NCBI RefSeq assembly: GCF_013111185.1
Contig: NZ_WVRE01000013.1
Coordinates: 1 to 64,000, forward strand
Origin: Ruegeria sp. HKCCD7303
Lineage (GTDB): Bacteria > Pseudomonadota > Alphaproteobacteria > Rhodobacterales > Rhodobacteraceae
DNA length: 64,000 nucleotides
Reading direction: 5' to 3'
The notes beneath the pieces are model-generated. The model was not told the DNA's origin. It was given only the letters and a program-made list of their open reading frames with translations, and did no database searches. Below, piece after piece: positions 18,911 through 27,848 of the stretch (position 1 is the first letter of the stretch; each line of letters begins with the position of its first letter). A program made the position numbers and the translations under genes.

Positions 18911-19840
18911 TCAAACGGCCTTTGGGCGTTTCAGGGGTTCGGTTTCGTCAACATGCAGCAGGGATTTTGCAATTGCCAGTTTCTGCTCATCCCATTGCCA
19001 GCGCAGTTTTTGTACCGGTGCTGCGCCATTATCCAGAATGCGGGATATCCTGGCGGTGTCGCGGTTGCGAATGACACAGTCATGGACCAGATGTGGCCCC
19101 AAACACCCGATTTTAGGAACTTGACGCCAGGCGCGGCGAAACGGGCGGCGCATGTAGATCAACAGCTCAAAGAGTGTCTGGCACCAGAAATAGAGATGGG
19201 GTTTCTGCCGATTTTCCCAGTAGCGGACACTATAGTTGTACCAGTCCACCATGATCGGGCTGCCGGGTTCCGCGGCCAGGAACCAGGTTGCAACTTCGCG
19301 GGTATATCCGGGCCATGTGAACCACCGGGTTTCCGGGGTCCAGAAGAACGCGAAGAACCCTCGTTGCCCCACAATCGGCAGCCATTCGTCCAGCGGTTTG
19401 ATGCAAAAGGCCGTCGCGTCTGCCCAGACGCCGCCATGGTCTTTCAGCAGTTTGAAGCGCAGGATGTTGGAATAGGATTGAATCGACATTTCCGGCGATA
19501 AGGGAGGCAGGTCGACGAAATCCTTGACCGTATTCCGATCGAGAATACGTATCGTCCAGTCCGGGTTTTTGGCCTGCCAGGACGCGATGCACATTTTCAC
19601 GACTTCCGGGGCCTCGTCGATGCCCTTGTCCCAGAACATCCAGATGTTGCGCGGAATTGTCCGCGGGACTGCGGCTTCAAAGCCATCCGGTTGTGTTTTT
19701 CCGATTTTCCGAGTGACCTTGCGCACCAGACTGCGGAGCTTCTTAACTTTAACCAGAGATACAAAAAACAGAATCCAAGGGTTTCTCGCCAATTTAGTCG
19801 CTCCTATAGTCACCCGCTGGTGTTTTAGCCGCCAATTCAA
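18911..19840 (-). CDS. Capsular polysaccharide synthesis-type glycosyltransferase (Caps_synth / GT32-like)
   Basis: 309 residues. IPRNIWMFWDKG near residue 61 and SYSNILRFKLLKDHGGVWADATAF near 120-145 are the hallmarks of the Caps_synth and glycosyltransferase-sugar-binding (DXD) families; WADAT supplies the metal and nucleotide-sugar-binding acid. The enzyme likely adds a sugar to the growing repeat unit in the cytoplasm. The frame opens at a TTG at 19840, and a GTG at 19813 is an alternative. The first 60 residues are basic and hydrophobic and may associate with the membrane. Confidence 0.78.
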   Translation of the reverse strand: MNWRLKHQRVTIGATKLARNPWILFFVSLVKVKKLRSLVRKVTRKIGKTQPDGFEAAVPRTIPRNIWMFWDKGIDEAPEVVKMCIASWQAKNPDWTIRILDRNTVKDFVDLPPLSPEMSIQSYSNILRFKLLKDHGGVWADATAFCIKPLDEWLPIVGQRGFFAFFWTPETRWFTWPGYTREVATWFLAAEPGSPIMVDWYNYSVRYWENRQKPHLYFWCQTLFELLIYMRRPFRRAWRQVPKIGCLGPHLVHDCVIRNRDTARISRILDNGAAPVQKLRWQWDEQKLAIAKSLLHVDETEPLKRPKAV

Positions 19841-19932
19841 TGTGGCACCAGACGTCTGTCAAAAAGTGAAATACCATTCACTGACACTGCTGCTTCATAG
19901 GTGTAAAATGGAAACAGATCTGTGATTTGACG

Positions 19933-20001
19933 ACCATTGTCCTGAACATGTTCCAGCGCAAGCGGTGCGATTCAGTTCTGCGTTGCGACCGGGACAATGG
20001 T
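19933..20001. other. Structured inverted-repeat region upstream of the polymerase gene
   Basis: ACCATTGTCC at 19933-19942 is perfectly complementary to GGACAATGGT at 19992-20001. Inside it CGCAA (19957-19961) can pair with TTGCG (19983-19987), and a separate 10-base palindrome GAACATGTTC lies at 19944-19953. If transcribed, this would fold into a branched leader about 90 bases before the TTG start of the polymerase gene. It matches no RNA family that I recognise. Confidence 0.35.
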
Positions 20002-20089
20002 GTCGGTATACTCTTTTGCGGGTGTCTGGTGCGCATCGGATATCTGAGCGAAACCGAAACGAGCAGCTCATAGAGGAAGTGGATGCGTT

Positions 20090-21409
20090 TTGGTAACGCA
20101 GGCTGATATACAGCATAGATCGGGGAAAGGGCATGGTGCCAACAGCACCAAGCCTTCGCTCTATCTTGTGCCAGCGCTTATCCTTGGCTTTATCCTGCCC
20201 TATTATTTTGATGTGGCCGGGCTAAGGTTGGGTGGCTATCGAATTGTATTAATTATATTTTTCTTACCGGCTATCGTTCGTTGGCTTGACGGGAGTGACC
20301 GGGTTCGTGCGATCGACATCCTGATGGTCTGCTTCGCGCTGTGGGGCGGTTTGGCCATTTTCGTCAATCACGGATTTTCCCAGTGGGAGTTTATTGGCAT
20401 CCGGATCATTGAGACGCTATCGCCATACTTCATTGCGCGCTGGGTGATCAGGGATGCAGAAGCTTTTCGCTTCCTGACCCTTTGGCTTTTCATTGCTGTT
20501 TTGTTGATGCTGCCATTCAGTATTCACCAGAATTTTACGAACCGATCTATATTGCTGGATTTTTTCAGCAATTTTGGTGACGTGTATCGCACAGTACAAC
20601 ATGAGCCGAGATTGGGTTTGTATCGTGCACAGGGATCTTTGCCGCATCCAATCCTTTACGGATTGTTCTGTAGCCCGGTTTTTGCACTGACATGGTATGT
20701 TCTCGGATACGACAAGAGTATCTTTTACAAACTCCCAAGGGTAGGCCTTGTTACCTTGGCCGTCTTTTCATCACTGTCTTCGGGGGCATGGCTGTCAGTG
20801 GCTGTGCAGTTCGCATTGATGATGTGGTCGACAGTTCTGGCTTCGGTGAAAAAGAAATGGAATCTGCTGCTTTACATGTTTGCGGGTTTGTATGTGTTTA
20901 TCGAAGTTTTTTCGAACCGATCCCCAGCTCAGATGTTTGCAGCCTATTTGACGCTGAAACCGTCTACGGCATGGAACCGGATTCATATCTTCAATAACGT
21001 CACCGACGACATCATGCGCAACCCTGTGTTCGGCATCGGTCTGAAGGATTGGACGCGCCCGCGGTGGATGCTCTCGAGTGTGGACAACTTCTGGCTGGTT
21101 CTCGCGATGCGCAACGGCATCCTGGGTTTTTTGCTGTTGCTTATTCCCGTTATTTTGATTTTCCGCGATGTAGGTCGGGCACCTCTGACGGGCAAGTTGG
21201 CAAGTTATCGGTTGGGGTATCTTTTTTCACTGGCCGGTATATGTATCGCGGCCATCTCAGTTCACCTTTGGGATGCGATCTTCTGTTTGCTGATGTTCAT
21301 GCTGGGGGCGGGCATCTGGTTCATCGACGCCAGGGACGAAGACGATGCGGGGCAATCAGAGCCTGTACCCGCGCGCGCGCGGCGGATCAGGTATACCCGG
21401 TTTGAATGA
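20090..21409 (+). CDS. O-antigen/exopolysaccharide polymerase-like membrane protein (Wzy type)
   Basis: 439 residues and about 10-12 hydrophobic helices. It has the loose pattern of the O-antigen ligase/polymerase family: the large loop around residues 290-330 contains AWNRIHIFNNVTDDI and NPVFGIGLKDWTRP, as in Wzy_C domains. It would join lipid-linked repeat units on the outer face of the inner membrane, partnering the Wzx-type flippase at 26298. The frame has no early ATG. TTG at 20090 is preceded by AGGAAG at 11 bases and is the most reasonable start; the ATG at 20083 is out of frame. Polymerase versus ligase cannot be decided from sequence. Confidence 0.75.
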   Translation: MVTQADIQHRSGKGHGANSTKPSLYLVPALILGFILPYYFDVAGLRLGGYRIVLIIFFLPAIVRWLDGSDRVRAIDILMVCFALWGGLAIFVNHGFSQWEFIGIRIIETLSPYFIARWVIRDAEAFRFLTLWLFIAVLLMLPFSIHQNFTNRSILLDFFSNFGDVYRTVQHEPRLGLYRAQGSLPHPILYGLFCSPVFALTWYVLGYDKSIFYKLPRVGLVTLAVFSSLSSGAWLSVAVQFALMMWSTVLASVKKKWNLLLYMFAGLYVFIEVFSNRSPAQMFAAYLTLKPSTAWNRIHIFNNVTDDIMRNPVFGIGLKDWTRPRWMLSSVDNFWLVLAMRNGILGFLLLLIPVILIFRDVGRAPLTGKLASYRLGYLFSLAGICIAAISVHLWDAIFCLLMFMLGAGIWFIDARDEDDAGQSEPVPARARRIRYTRFE

Positions 21410-21633
21410 AATGCTGTGTGTGTTGCCGACGATATCATTGATGCCTTCGTAATGGCGATCAGGGTGCGGAAAATTGGTTTGTTTTTGGTTCGGTCAGAGT
21501 AAATGGTAAAGGATTTTCGATTGAAACAGCTTTACAGAGATTTGGAGATTTATCTTTTCTATACCTCCGTACAAACGGGGCCTGCCCGGGACAACACCGA
21601 TGTCGGTGTGATGAGATGAGGGAAGCCAGCCAG

Positions 21634-22539
21634 ATGACGGTTCAGGACAATAAGGTGATGACAGATGCTGGCCTGGGGCATAAGCCGAAACGGTCGCGGC
21701 TGCGTAAGAAAATTACTCAGGTTCCTATTTCTTTTCGAAAGAATTACGGGCTGCTGAAGAACCCGGAATTCTGGCAGATGCTTCCCTTGCTTTTGATTTG
21801 CAGGTTCAGCGACCGAGACTTTGCCAAAAGCCGGACCAAGGTCTTTGTCGGAACGCATCACAAGGCTATGACCACCTATTTTAAGGCGGTGCTCAAGCTG
21901 CTGGCCCTTGGGTTGGGGGTGCGGTTTGAAGATATTTCCAAAGGACCACCAAAGCCGGAAACCCGTGTTTTCCTGTCGCCGCACAGCCGGACGCCGCTGT
22001 CCGAGATCGGACCATATCGGGGGATACATATTATGCGCGATCCGCGCGATATGATCGTATCATCCTATCACTACCATCTGTGGACCAACGAACTTTGGGC
22101 CCATGTGCCGGACGAAACCGGCAAAACCTATCAGGAAAAACTGCAGGCTGCCGGAAAGACCGAAGGGCTGTTCATGGAGATCCGTCACTTCATCTATTTC
22201 AGCCGCGAGAATCTCGAGAACTGGGATCTGTCCGACCCGGATATCCTCGAGGTGCAGTATGGTGATCTGATGGGTCCCCGCCGGGATGAAATCTATGCGG
22301 AAATCTTCACCTTCCTTGGGATGACTGGCAGGGTGCATGAACTGGGTGTCCGGCTGATGCGCCTGTTCGAGGCTGGCAAGCGCAGCAAGATTTCTGCGAC
22401 AAAACCAAATGAGCGCGCACATATCCGCAGCGGGCGCAGCGGTCAGTGGAAAGATGAACTGGAGCCCGAACATATCGCCTATATCGAACAGGAGCTCGGG
22501 CATATTCTGGACAAGTTCGGGTATACCCGATCAGGTTAA
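21634..22539 (+). CDS. Sulfotransferase (Sulfotransfer_1-like)
   Basis: 301 residues. FVGTHHKAMTTYFKAVL is the PAPS 5'-phosphosulfate loop, HIMRDPRDMIVSSYHYH the 3'-phosphate-binding block, and IRSGRSGQWKDEL near the C-terminus the R-x-G-x-x-G-x-W-K motif that covers the nucleotide. All three classical motifs are present, so this is the most complete of the four sulfotransferases in the window. I chose the ATG at 21634 because GAGGGAAG lies eight bases upstream; an ATG at 21616 adds six residues. It overlaps the end of the converging deacetylase gene by nine bases. Confidence 0.87.
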   Translation: MTVQDNKVMTDAGLGHKPKRSRLRKKITQVPISFRKNYGLLKNPEFWQMLPLLLICRFSDRDFAKSRTKVFVGTHHKAMTTYFKAVLKLLALGLGVRFEDISKGPPKPETRVFLSPHSRTPLSEIGPYRGIHIMRDPRDMIVSSYHYHLWTNELWAHVPDETGKTYQEKLQAAGKTEGLFMEIRHFIYFSRENLENWDLSDPDILEVQYGDLMGPRRDEIYAEIFTFLGMTGRVHELGVRLMRLFEAGKRSKISATKPNERAHIRSGRSGQWKDELEPEHIAYIEQELGHILDKFGYTRSG

Positions 22540-23211
22540 CGGTAAGAGCCGTTTTTTTGTCATTCCAAGCATACGGCGCAATTGTTTTGCCGGTGGCATT
22601 CGGCTGGCCAGAATGTCGTCGAACTGAGCTGAGCTCATATCTCCGCGCAGGGATGTGCGGGCACGCAGGAAGCTCTTGTCGTTCATGTGCCCTGTATCGC
22701 TTGAGAACGCGACCGTATATCCGTTGCGGCGCAATGCGCGTAGGACACGGGCGTTGTACAAGCCAAAGGGGATGCCTGCCTCGGTGATCGGAAGGTCGCA
22801 GATGTCCTGCAGTACGTTGCGGGAGTGTCCGAGTTCCCTATTGAGCGCATCTCGGTCCAACCCGCTCCAACCGACATGTGCAATGCCGTGGCTACCGACG
22901 CGCATCCCGGCATCCAGCAGGGCCGAAATGTGATCGCGCCCCAACGATCCGGGTTGGTCCAGCCGTCCAGTCAGAACAAAGAAACGCGCGGACAGGCCCC
23001 GTTCGACCAGAGCTGGAAGCGCGATGTCATAATCCGACAGGTTGCCATCGTCAAAGGTCAGAACAAAGGCCTGCGGATCATGGGCTGCAGCGACGCGGTC
23101 AAGAATTCCCGTAAACTGCGCCTCGGACAACCAATAGGGGGCCTCTCCCTCTTCGAGGTCGCGGGCCGGTGAGCCAATGCCGTGAAAATTGAGTCCGATC
23201 CGACGTGCCAT
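22531..23211 (-). CDS. Polysaccharide deacetylase (NodB-homology, CE4)
   Basis: 226 residues. LTFDDGN (51-57) holds the catalytic base Asp54 and the metal-binding Asp55. GSHGIAHVGW gives His108 and His112, the H-x3-H metal ligands. The protein is compact with no signal peptide or membrane segment, so it is probably cytoplasmic unless exported otherwise. Related deacetylases belong to exosortase-linked EPS loci and remove N- or O-acetyl groups from the polymer or its precursor. It starts one base after the FemAB-like gene ends and is the last gene of a tightly packed minus-strand operon. Confidence 0.88.
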   Translation of the reverse strand: MARRIGLNFHGIGSPARDLEEGEAPYWLSEAQFTGILDRVAAAHDPQAFVLTFDDGNLSDYDIALPALVERGLSARFFVLTGRLDQPGSLGRDHISALLDAGMRVGSHGIAHVGWSGLDRDALNRELGHSRNVLQDICDLPITEAGIPFGLYNARVLRALRRNGYTVAFSSDTGHMNDKSFLRARTSLRGDMSSAQFDDILASRMPPAKQLRRMLGMTKKRLLPLT

Positions 23212-23212
23212 T

Positions 23213-24235
23213 TCAGCGCTTCAACCTCCCGTGCAGAGCTTCGGCTAGACCGATCAGGTTTGCCATGGGACCTGCCGGCCATGCCTCATAGGGTCCTGCG
23301 GCCGTGGTATCTGTACCGCCGGTACGCAATTTGAAACGGGTGACGCTGGGGTTTGCATCCTGATCTATTCCGCCCAGGTCAAAGCACCTGATCCCGTGTT
23401 CCCGACAATGCAGTATGGCCTGCCACATCAGATAGTGCCCGGCATTGAGCTTGCGCCCCGCTTCCGAAGTTGCTCCGAACAGATAGACAGCGTTTGTGCC
23501 GGTGCGTCCGATGGTCATTGCGCCGATATCGGCACCGTCCTTGCGTGCAATCAGAACATCGTGTTGGAAATCCGGCCCCGTGAGCGGATAGTAGAATTCC
23601 GGCGGAATGTCAGGCTGGAAGCCTTTGGCGGCCTGCACTTGTTCATAGAGCTTGTGAAATCGCCCTGACAGATCCGCAATCGGACCGGTCTCAAGCACTA
23701 TTCCCGTCTTGAGTGCATTGCGCAATGGGTTGCGCCATTTGCCGTGCAGAGCGCGCATCAGGGTATCGTCGTCCTGATCAGGGTCAATCAGGACCGTCCG
23801 ATACGGGCTTGCCCGTTCGGTGGGCAAAAAACCGGCACCTGTTACCGCGTCGTCGGTGGGGGTGGCCATGACCGGAAAGCGTAGGCGCAGGACATGACCG
23901 CTGTCATGTACGTGCCGACGCAGATCCGAGAGGATTGCGCGGACCATGGCTGCATCGGGAGTACCCCGCCCCTTGGGGTGGATCAATGGCCCGGCCGCAA
24001 TCCAGGCAATACCGCGGTTCAGAACCGGAACCCGTTTGATCCTGAGACATGTCGCAGCCACCGGTGCGCCCTGCGCATCATGCAGGCCGAGAAATTCGGC
24101 GGTTGCCCCTATGCGTCTGGCGGCGGCCCGCGCATAGGTCACGCTTTGCTCATAGGTGAGGTCTTCGAACCTGTTGCTCAGGCCGGGCCAGTCTTCCGCC
24201 GCAACCCGGCGCACAGAGAGGGTGCCATCAACCAT
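23213..24235 (-). CDS. FemAB-like GNAT-fold acyltransferase, exosortase-locus type
   Basis: 340 residues with two GNAT-like halves. The C-terminal half has KWRNPLRNALKTG, then NAVYLFGATSEAGRKLNAGHYLMWQAI and CFDLGGIDQDANPSV, the pattern of Acetyltransf_6/FemAB proteins including the PEP-CTERM-associated FemAB-related group. Relatives use aminoacyl-tRNA or acyl-CoA; the substrate here is unknown, but an amino sugar of the polysaccharide is plausible because the next gene is a deacetylase. Its ATG shares one base with the stop of the upstream sulfotransferase (TGATG), implying translational coupling. Confidence 0.8.
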   Translation of the reverse strand: MVDGTLSVRRVAAEDWPGLSNRFEDLTYEQSVTYARAAARRIGATAEFLGLHDAQGAPVAATCLRIKRVPVLNRGIAWIAAGPLIHPKGRGTPDAAMVRAILSDLRRHVHDSGHVLRLRFPVMATPTDDAVTGAGFLPTERASPYRTVLIDPDQDDDTLMRALHGKWRNPLRNALKTGIVLETGPIADLSGRFHKLYEQVQAAKGFQPDIPPEFYYPLTGPDFQHDVLIARKDGADIGAMTIGRTGTNAVYLFGATSEAGRKLNAGHYLMWQAILHCREHGIRCFDLGGIDQDANPSVTRFKLRTGGTDTTAAGPYEAWPAGPMANLIGLAEALHGRLKR

Positions 24236-25179
24236 CAGATCACTGCAGTTTCCGCATGAGGCGTCAGCATCCGGTCCAGATCGGCCTCTTCCTCCGCTTC
24301 AAGAGGTTTAGAGGCCCGCAGCGTGAATCGTTCAGGAACCGAGCCACCTGGACGTGGTTTGGCCGGTACGCCGTGCTGCTCCAGAAACGCTGCAACGCTG
24401 GCCAAGATGCGTTTCGGGTCGGCGCAAAGCGCTTCGTATTCGACCCTAAAATGCCTGTCAGCTCCGATATGGGCGCAATCGCGTTCAATATCATTGGCAA
24501 CGCCGACAACCTGCCGACAGGCACGTTCGATATCGGTGTCGCCACCTGCATTTGAGGGGCGGACAGACCACCATTCCTCATGATCCCGCTCAGGCCCCTT
24601 CTTCCGCCTTTGGGCCCGGATGATGGATCTGGCAGTGTCTTTGGCATCCCGCCGGATTTCAATGAAAAGACAGCCGTGAAACAACGCATCCAGCAATCGC
24701 ACGCGGTTGGAATGCATCACGTTCTTGTTGATGAACGGGGCGTCTGACAAGGTCGACATGCCTGCCAGCGTCGCTTGGATTTCCGCAATAGGTAAGGATG
24801 TAAGGTGCCGCTCATTTACCCAAGGGCCATCCTCCAGCCATCGCTGCCAAATCCAGCCGCCTTCATTCGGAGCAGCCCATCCCGAAATATGGCCATAGTC
24901 GCTTTGGTAGGCGGGCGTGTGGTCCGATATCAGCTTCCCTCCGATCCGGGTCGCGGCCAGAGGGGTTTTGTAGAACCGGTGTGCAAGGTTGGAAAAAAAG
25001 GCGAAATCGAAGCCGGTTGTCATAAGCTCATAAAACAGAGACGTGCCGGATCGGGGGGCGCCCAGAATGAAGATATGCGGCCACCGCGCGGCGGGCTGCT
25101 GCGCAAGCATCCGGCGTTCAAGCGGGGTGAGAACGGTGTGGACAATACCGCGCAATACGGGTTTCGCCAGGTTCTTCAT
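24235..25179 (-). CDS. Sulfotransferase family protein (Sulfotransfer_3-like)
   Basis: 314 residues from the ATG at 25179. HIFILGAPRSGTSLFYELM, around residue 34, is the PAPS-binding loop, and FIEIRRDAKDTARSII, near 170-185, is the 3'-phosphate block. It resembles the protein-tyrosine and heparan-type sulfotransferases grouped in PF13469. I rejected the longer frame from 25536 because its first 119 residues overlap the GT2 gene and look non-coding. The chosen ATG forms an ATGA overlap with the GT2 stop. Likely adds sulfate to a sugar in the same pathway as the upstream GT2. Confidence 0.85.
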   Translation of the reverse strand: MKNLAKPVLRGIVHTVLTPLERRMLAQQPAARWPHIFILGAPRSGTSLFYELMTTGFDFAFFSNLAHRFYKTPLAATRIGGKLISDHTPAYQSDYGHISGWAAPNEGGWIWQRWLEDGPWVNERHLTSLPIAEIQATLAGMSTLSDAPFINKNVMHSNRVRLLDALFHGCLFIEIRRDAKDTARSIIRAQRRKKGPERDHEEWWSVRPSNAGGDTDIERACRQVVGVANDIERDCAHIGADRHFRVEYEALCADPKRILASVAAFLEQHGVPAKPRPGGSVPERFTLRASKPLEAEEEADLDRMLTPHAETAVI

Positions 25180-26255
25180 GCCAACATGTCCGGGGCGGGT
25201 TGCGGTGGCACCTGCCCCTGTGGAGGCCTGATCAGAGCCCCCAGCAGAAACGCAAATCGTGCCCGCCAGGCCTGGGCGCCTTCGTGCCGGGGCTTTATCA
25301 GGCTTATCGGCAGAAACCACACGCCCCGCAACAGATCCCCGATTGTCATGAGACCGGTTCCGAGCCATGCGATCAGTGGACCACGCGAGAAGCGCAGAAA
25401 CAGAATATGTCCTTTGGCGATCTCGACGGATTTCCAGGGCGAGGTCTGTCCGGTGGAAACCGCGCCGTAGTGCAGAAGCCGGATGTCCGGGTTGTAACAC
25501 ACTTTCAGACCGGCCTGACGGACCCGCCAGCACCATTCGGATTCCTCGCTATACATGAAAAATCGGTCATTCATGACGCCGACGGTGTCGATGACCGTTT
25601 TGGGGACCATCATGAAACACCCGGCGACGACATCGACATCCTGTACGGTGTCACGAGCACGCGAGGCATAGCGCTGATCCCCGAAAAGGCGGGTTTTGCG
25701 GATGATGCGGTTTGGTATCAGGATATTCCAGAAAAGGCTGCTCAGGGAAACCTGACGGAACAGGGTGGGCTGTTGTATGCCGTTTTCAAGCGAGACATGC
25801 CCACCAAGAATGCCAATGTCTGGATTGTTTTCCAGGTATGAGACAGCGCGCTCAAGCGTTCCGTCATAAACCTGTGCATCCGGGTTGAGGATCAGCAGAT
25901 AGCGCCCTCGTGCCTGTCGGATGCCGATGTTGTTGCCCCAAGCATAGCCACCATTTTGTCCTGCGGCCATAATCGTCGCTTCGGGAAAAGCCGCCCGCAA
26001 GGCTGTGACGCTGTCGTCGCTTGAATCGTTGTCGACGACAATGACTTCGAGTTTCAGATTTCCCCGATGATCTAGCACTGACTGGATTGCCTTGGAGGTC
26101 ACATCGTGGGTGTTGTAGTTCACGATTATGACGCTCAGATCCAGTTCCGGAAGAACGGATGTCGTATCAGAAACGGATGAGCTCGGCCTCTGATCGTTTT
26201 GCGCGTGGTCCATCCTGTCCGGTTCTCTGGCTATGTACATCGAATGATCTGTCAC
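25176..26255 (-). CDS. GT2 glycosyltransferase (WbbL rhamnosyltransferase-like)
   Basis: 359 residues. The GT-A fold starts with LSVIIVNYNTHDVT near residue 40, then VVDNDSSDDSV, NGGYAWGNNIG and LLILNPDAQV, where NPDA stands in for the D-x-D as in rhamnosyltransferases of the WbbL/RfbF-type GT2 group. FFMYSEESEWCWRVRQAG is the typical acceptor-side block with the EE-x-x-W pattern. A hydrophobic C-terminal stretch near residue 300 may touch the membrane. The start may be the GTG at 26255 or the ATG at 26240. It lies 42 bases after the flippase gene, and its stop overlaps the sulfotransferase start. Confidence 0.86.
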   Translation of the reverse strand: MTDHSMYIAREPDRMDHAQNDQRPSSSVSDTTSVLPELDLSVIIVNYNTHDVTSKAIQSVLDHRGNLKLEVIVVDNDSSDDSVTALRAAFPEATIMAAGQNGGYAWGNNIGIRQARGRYLLILNPDAQVYDGTLERAVSYLENNPDIGILGGHVSLENGIQQPTLFRQVSLSSLFWNILIPNRIIRKTRLFGDQRYASRARDTVQDVDVVAGCFMMVPKTVIDTVGVMNDRFFMYSEESEWCWRVRQAGLKVCYNPDIRLLHYGAVSTGQTSPWKSVEIAKGHILFLRFSRGPLIAWLGTGLMTIGDLLRGVWFLPISLIKPRHEGAQAWRARFAFLLGALIRPPQGQVPPQPAPDMLA

Positions 26256-26297
26256 TGTTTACTAGTTTAACCTACAAGTCCCAGGGGCGGGATTGCT

Positions 26298-27848
26298 CTA
26301 ACGTTGCTTTGCCGCGCTCGAATCCAGGTAATGTTTAAGTACGCGCTTTGGAAACTGCAGCGCGACCTTCTCAACGCCGTCGGGTTGACCGACCAGCAGC
26401 CAAAGCAACAGATGTGTTGCGACGTAAGTGAACGCTCCGGCCAGGACTTTTGTCAGGAAGATGACAAGCAGCCTTGGGACGTCATCCCAGGATTCGAAAG
26501 CCCAGCCAACATGGACCGGTGTTCCAAATGCGCTGGCAATAAACAACACAACCGCGATCATGGCGATACAGGAGACGATGCTTCTCCAGGCTACAGTCAG
26601 GGGGCCAAAGAACGTACGCGTTCCGTGCCGTTTGGCGATTGTGAGGGTCATCGCGATGGCAGCAACGCTTGCGGCACCTGCCGCGATCAGCGCACCAGTG
26701 AACCCGAAATTGACGCCGACCAACATGAAAAGGCAAACCAGTACCAGCAGAATGGTATTTCGGGCGAACAGGAGCTTTGTCGATCCTTCGACATAAGTTG
26801 CCGCCCGAACATTCGCCTGCAAGGTCTCCAGGGCCTTGAGTGGAGCCAGAATCCATATCACCTGCGCAGCCGCAAGCCACTTGAAGCCGAAAACGACAAG
26901 GATGATGTGGTTGGCCACCAGAGCCATGCCGACCGACATCGGCAACACAATTGCAATGAGCAATTCGTTGAGCCGGATGAATGCTTCGTCTTTGCGGTCC
27001 GTATTCCGGGCAATATCAGCAAGGCCTGGATAGATCACCCGCTGCATGGGGGCAAAAAGCTGGGTCGTTACAAGCGTGCTGATGCGGTTGCCGAGCCGGA
27101 ATATCCCGGCATCGGCCAGTCCCAAGGTCGCGCCGATAATCAGCTGCGGCATGTTTTTGGAAAAGAACTGAGCAATCTGGGCACCCAAGGACCACGTGGA
27201 AAACGACAGACTGTCGCGCCACCGGGCCAGCGACAGTCGCGGAGCCATTGGGGCCATGCTAAACGTCCAGATACCGCGCGCTGTCAGAGCACAGAAGTTG
27301 GCAACAACAATTGCCCAGAAATCGCGCCAGACCCAAGCAAGCGTAATCGCTGTAATCGAATAGATGACTCGAATGAGAGTTTCTTCACCAGCGGCATAGC
27401 CGAAGCGAAGTTTTCTTTCAAAGAGTATGAAGCGCGGGCTTCTGAAGGCGACAGTGATGGCCAGTAGGCAAAGAGCGGGTGTGATCTGAACCAGCTCGGG
27501 GACGCCAATCAGAGCGACCAGCGGTCGGGACGCAAGGAAGAAAAGAGCGACCGTCATTCCAAAGATCACCTGAAAGGTGAAAACGGTCTCCAGGTGATCC
27601 TGTGTAACGTCATCCAGCCGTATGAGTACCATGGCGATCTGACGTTGCAGCATTTCTAGAAAGGCTGTTGCAATCAGAAAATAGGCGGCTACGCCAAAAT
27701 CTTCGGGTGTTAAGAGACGCGCCGTAATGGCAAGCGTGACCAACCCAAGCCCCTGCCGGAACAAGCCTGATGCAAAGAGCGTCGCCGCGCCGACGGCCAA
27801 GGCGGAACTGCGGCTAGACTTGGGTTCATTGGGTTGTTCCAAAAGCAC
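26298..27848 (-). CDS. Polysaccharide flippase, Wzx/PST type (MOP superfamily)
   Basis: About 516 residues with 12-14 predicted helices. SALAVGAATLFASGLFRQGLGLV, followed by ARLLTPEDFGVAAY, is the typical N-terminus of the polysaccharide-transport (PST)/lipopolysaccharide O-unit exporter family (PF13440-like). It moves lipid-linked repeat units from the cytoplasmic to the periplasmic face. There is no ATG near the N-terminus: the frame opens at a GTG at 27932, and I place the start at the GTG at 27848, preceded by GGAAAG, because the family homology begins after it. First gene of the apparent operon 27848-22531 (flippase, GT2, sulfotransferase, FemAB-like, deacetylase). Confidence 0.85.
   Translation of the reverse strand: MLLEQPNEPKSSRSSALAVGAATLFASGLFRQGLGLVTLAITARLLTPEDFGVAAYFLIATAFLEMLQRQIAMVLIRLDDVTQDHLETVFTFQVIFGMTVALFFLASRPLVALIGVPELVQITPALCLLAITVAFRSPRFILFERKLRFGYAAGEETLIRVIYSITAITLAWVWRDFWAIVVANFCALTARGIWTFSMAPMAPRLSLARWRDSLSFSTWSLGAQIAQFFSKNMPQLIIGATLGLADAGIFRLGNRISTLVTTQLFAPMQRVIYPGLADIARNTDRKDEAFIRLNELLIAIVLPMSVGMALVANHIILVVFGFKWLAAAQVIWILAPLKALETLQANVRAATYVEGSTKLLFARNTILLVLVCLFMLVGVNFGFTGALIAAGAASVAAIAMTLTIAKRHGTRTFFGPLTVAWRSIVSCIAMIAVVLFIASAFGTPVHVGWAFESWDDVPRLLVIFLTKVLAGAFTYVATHLLLWLLVGQPDGVEKVALQFPKRVLKHYLDSSAAKQR

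Noticed and set aside
25180..25536. Longer N-terminus for the fourth sulfotransferase
   Set aside because: It overlaps the GT2 gene over its whole length, and homology begins only after the ATG at 25179.
26304..27467. Long plus-strand open frame of 387 codons opposite the flippase gene
   Set aside because: Its translation is rich in Gln, Arg, Asp and Gly with no domain, and it is the antisense image of a clear membrane protein.
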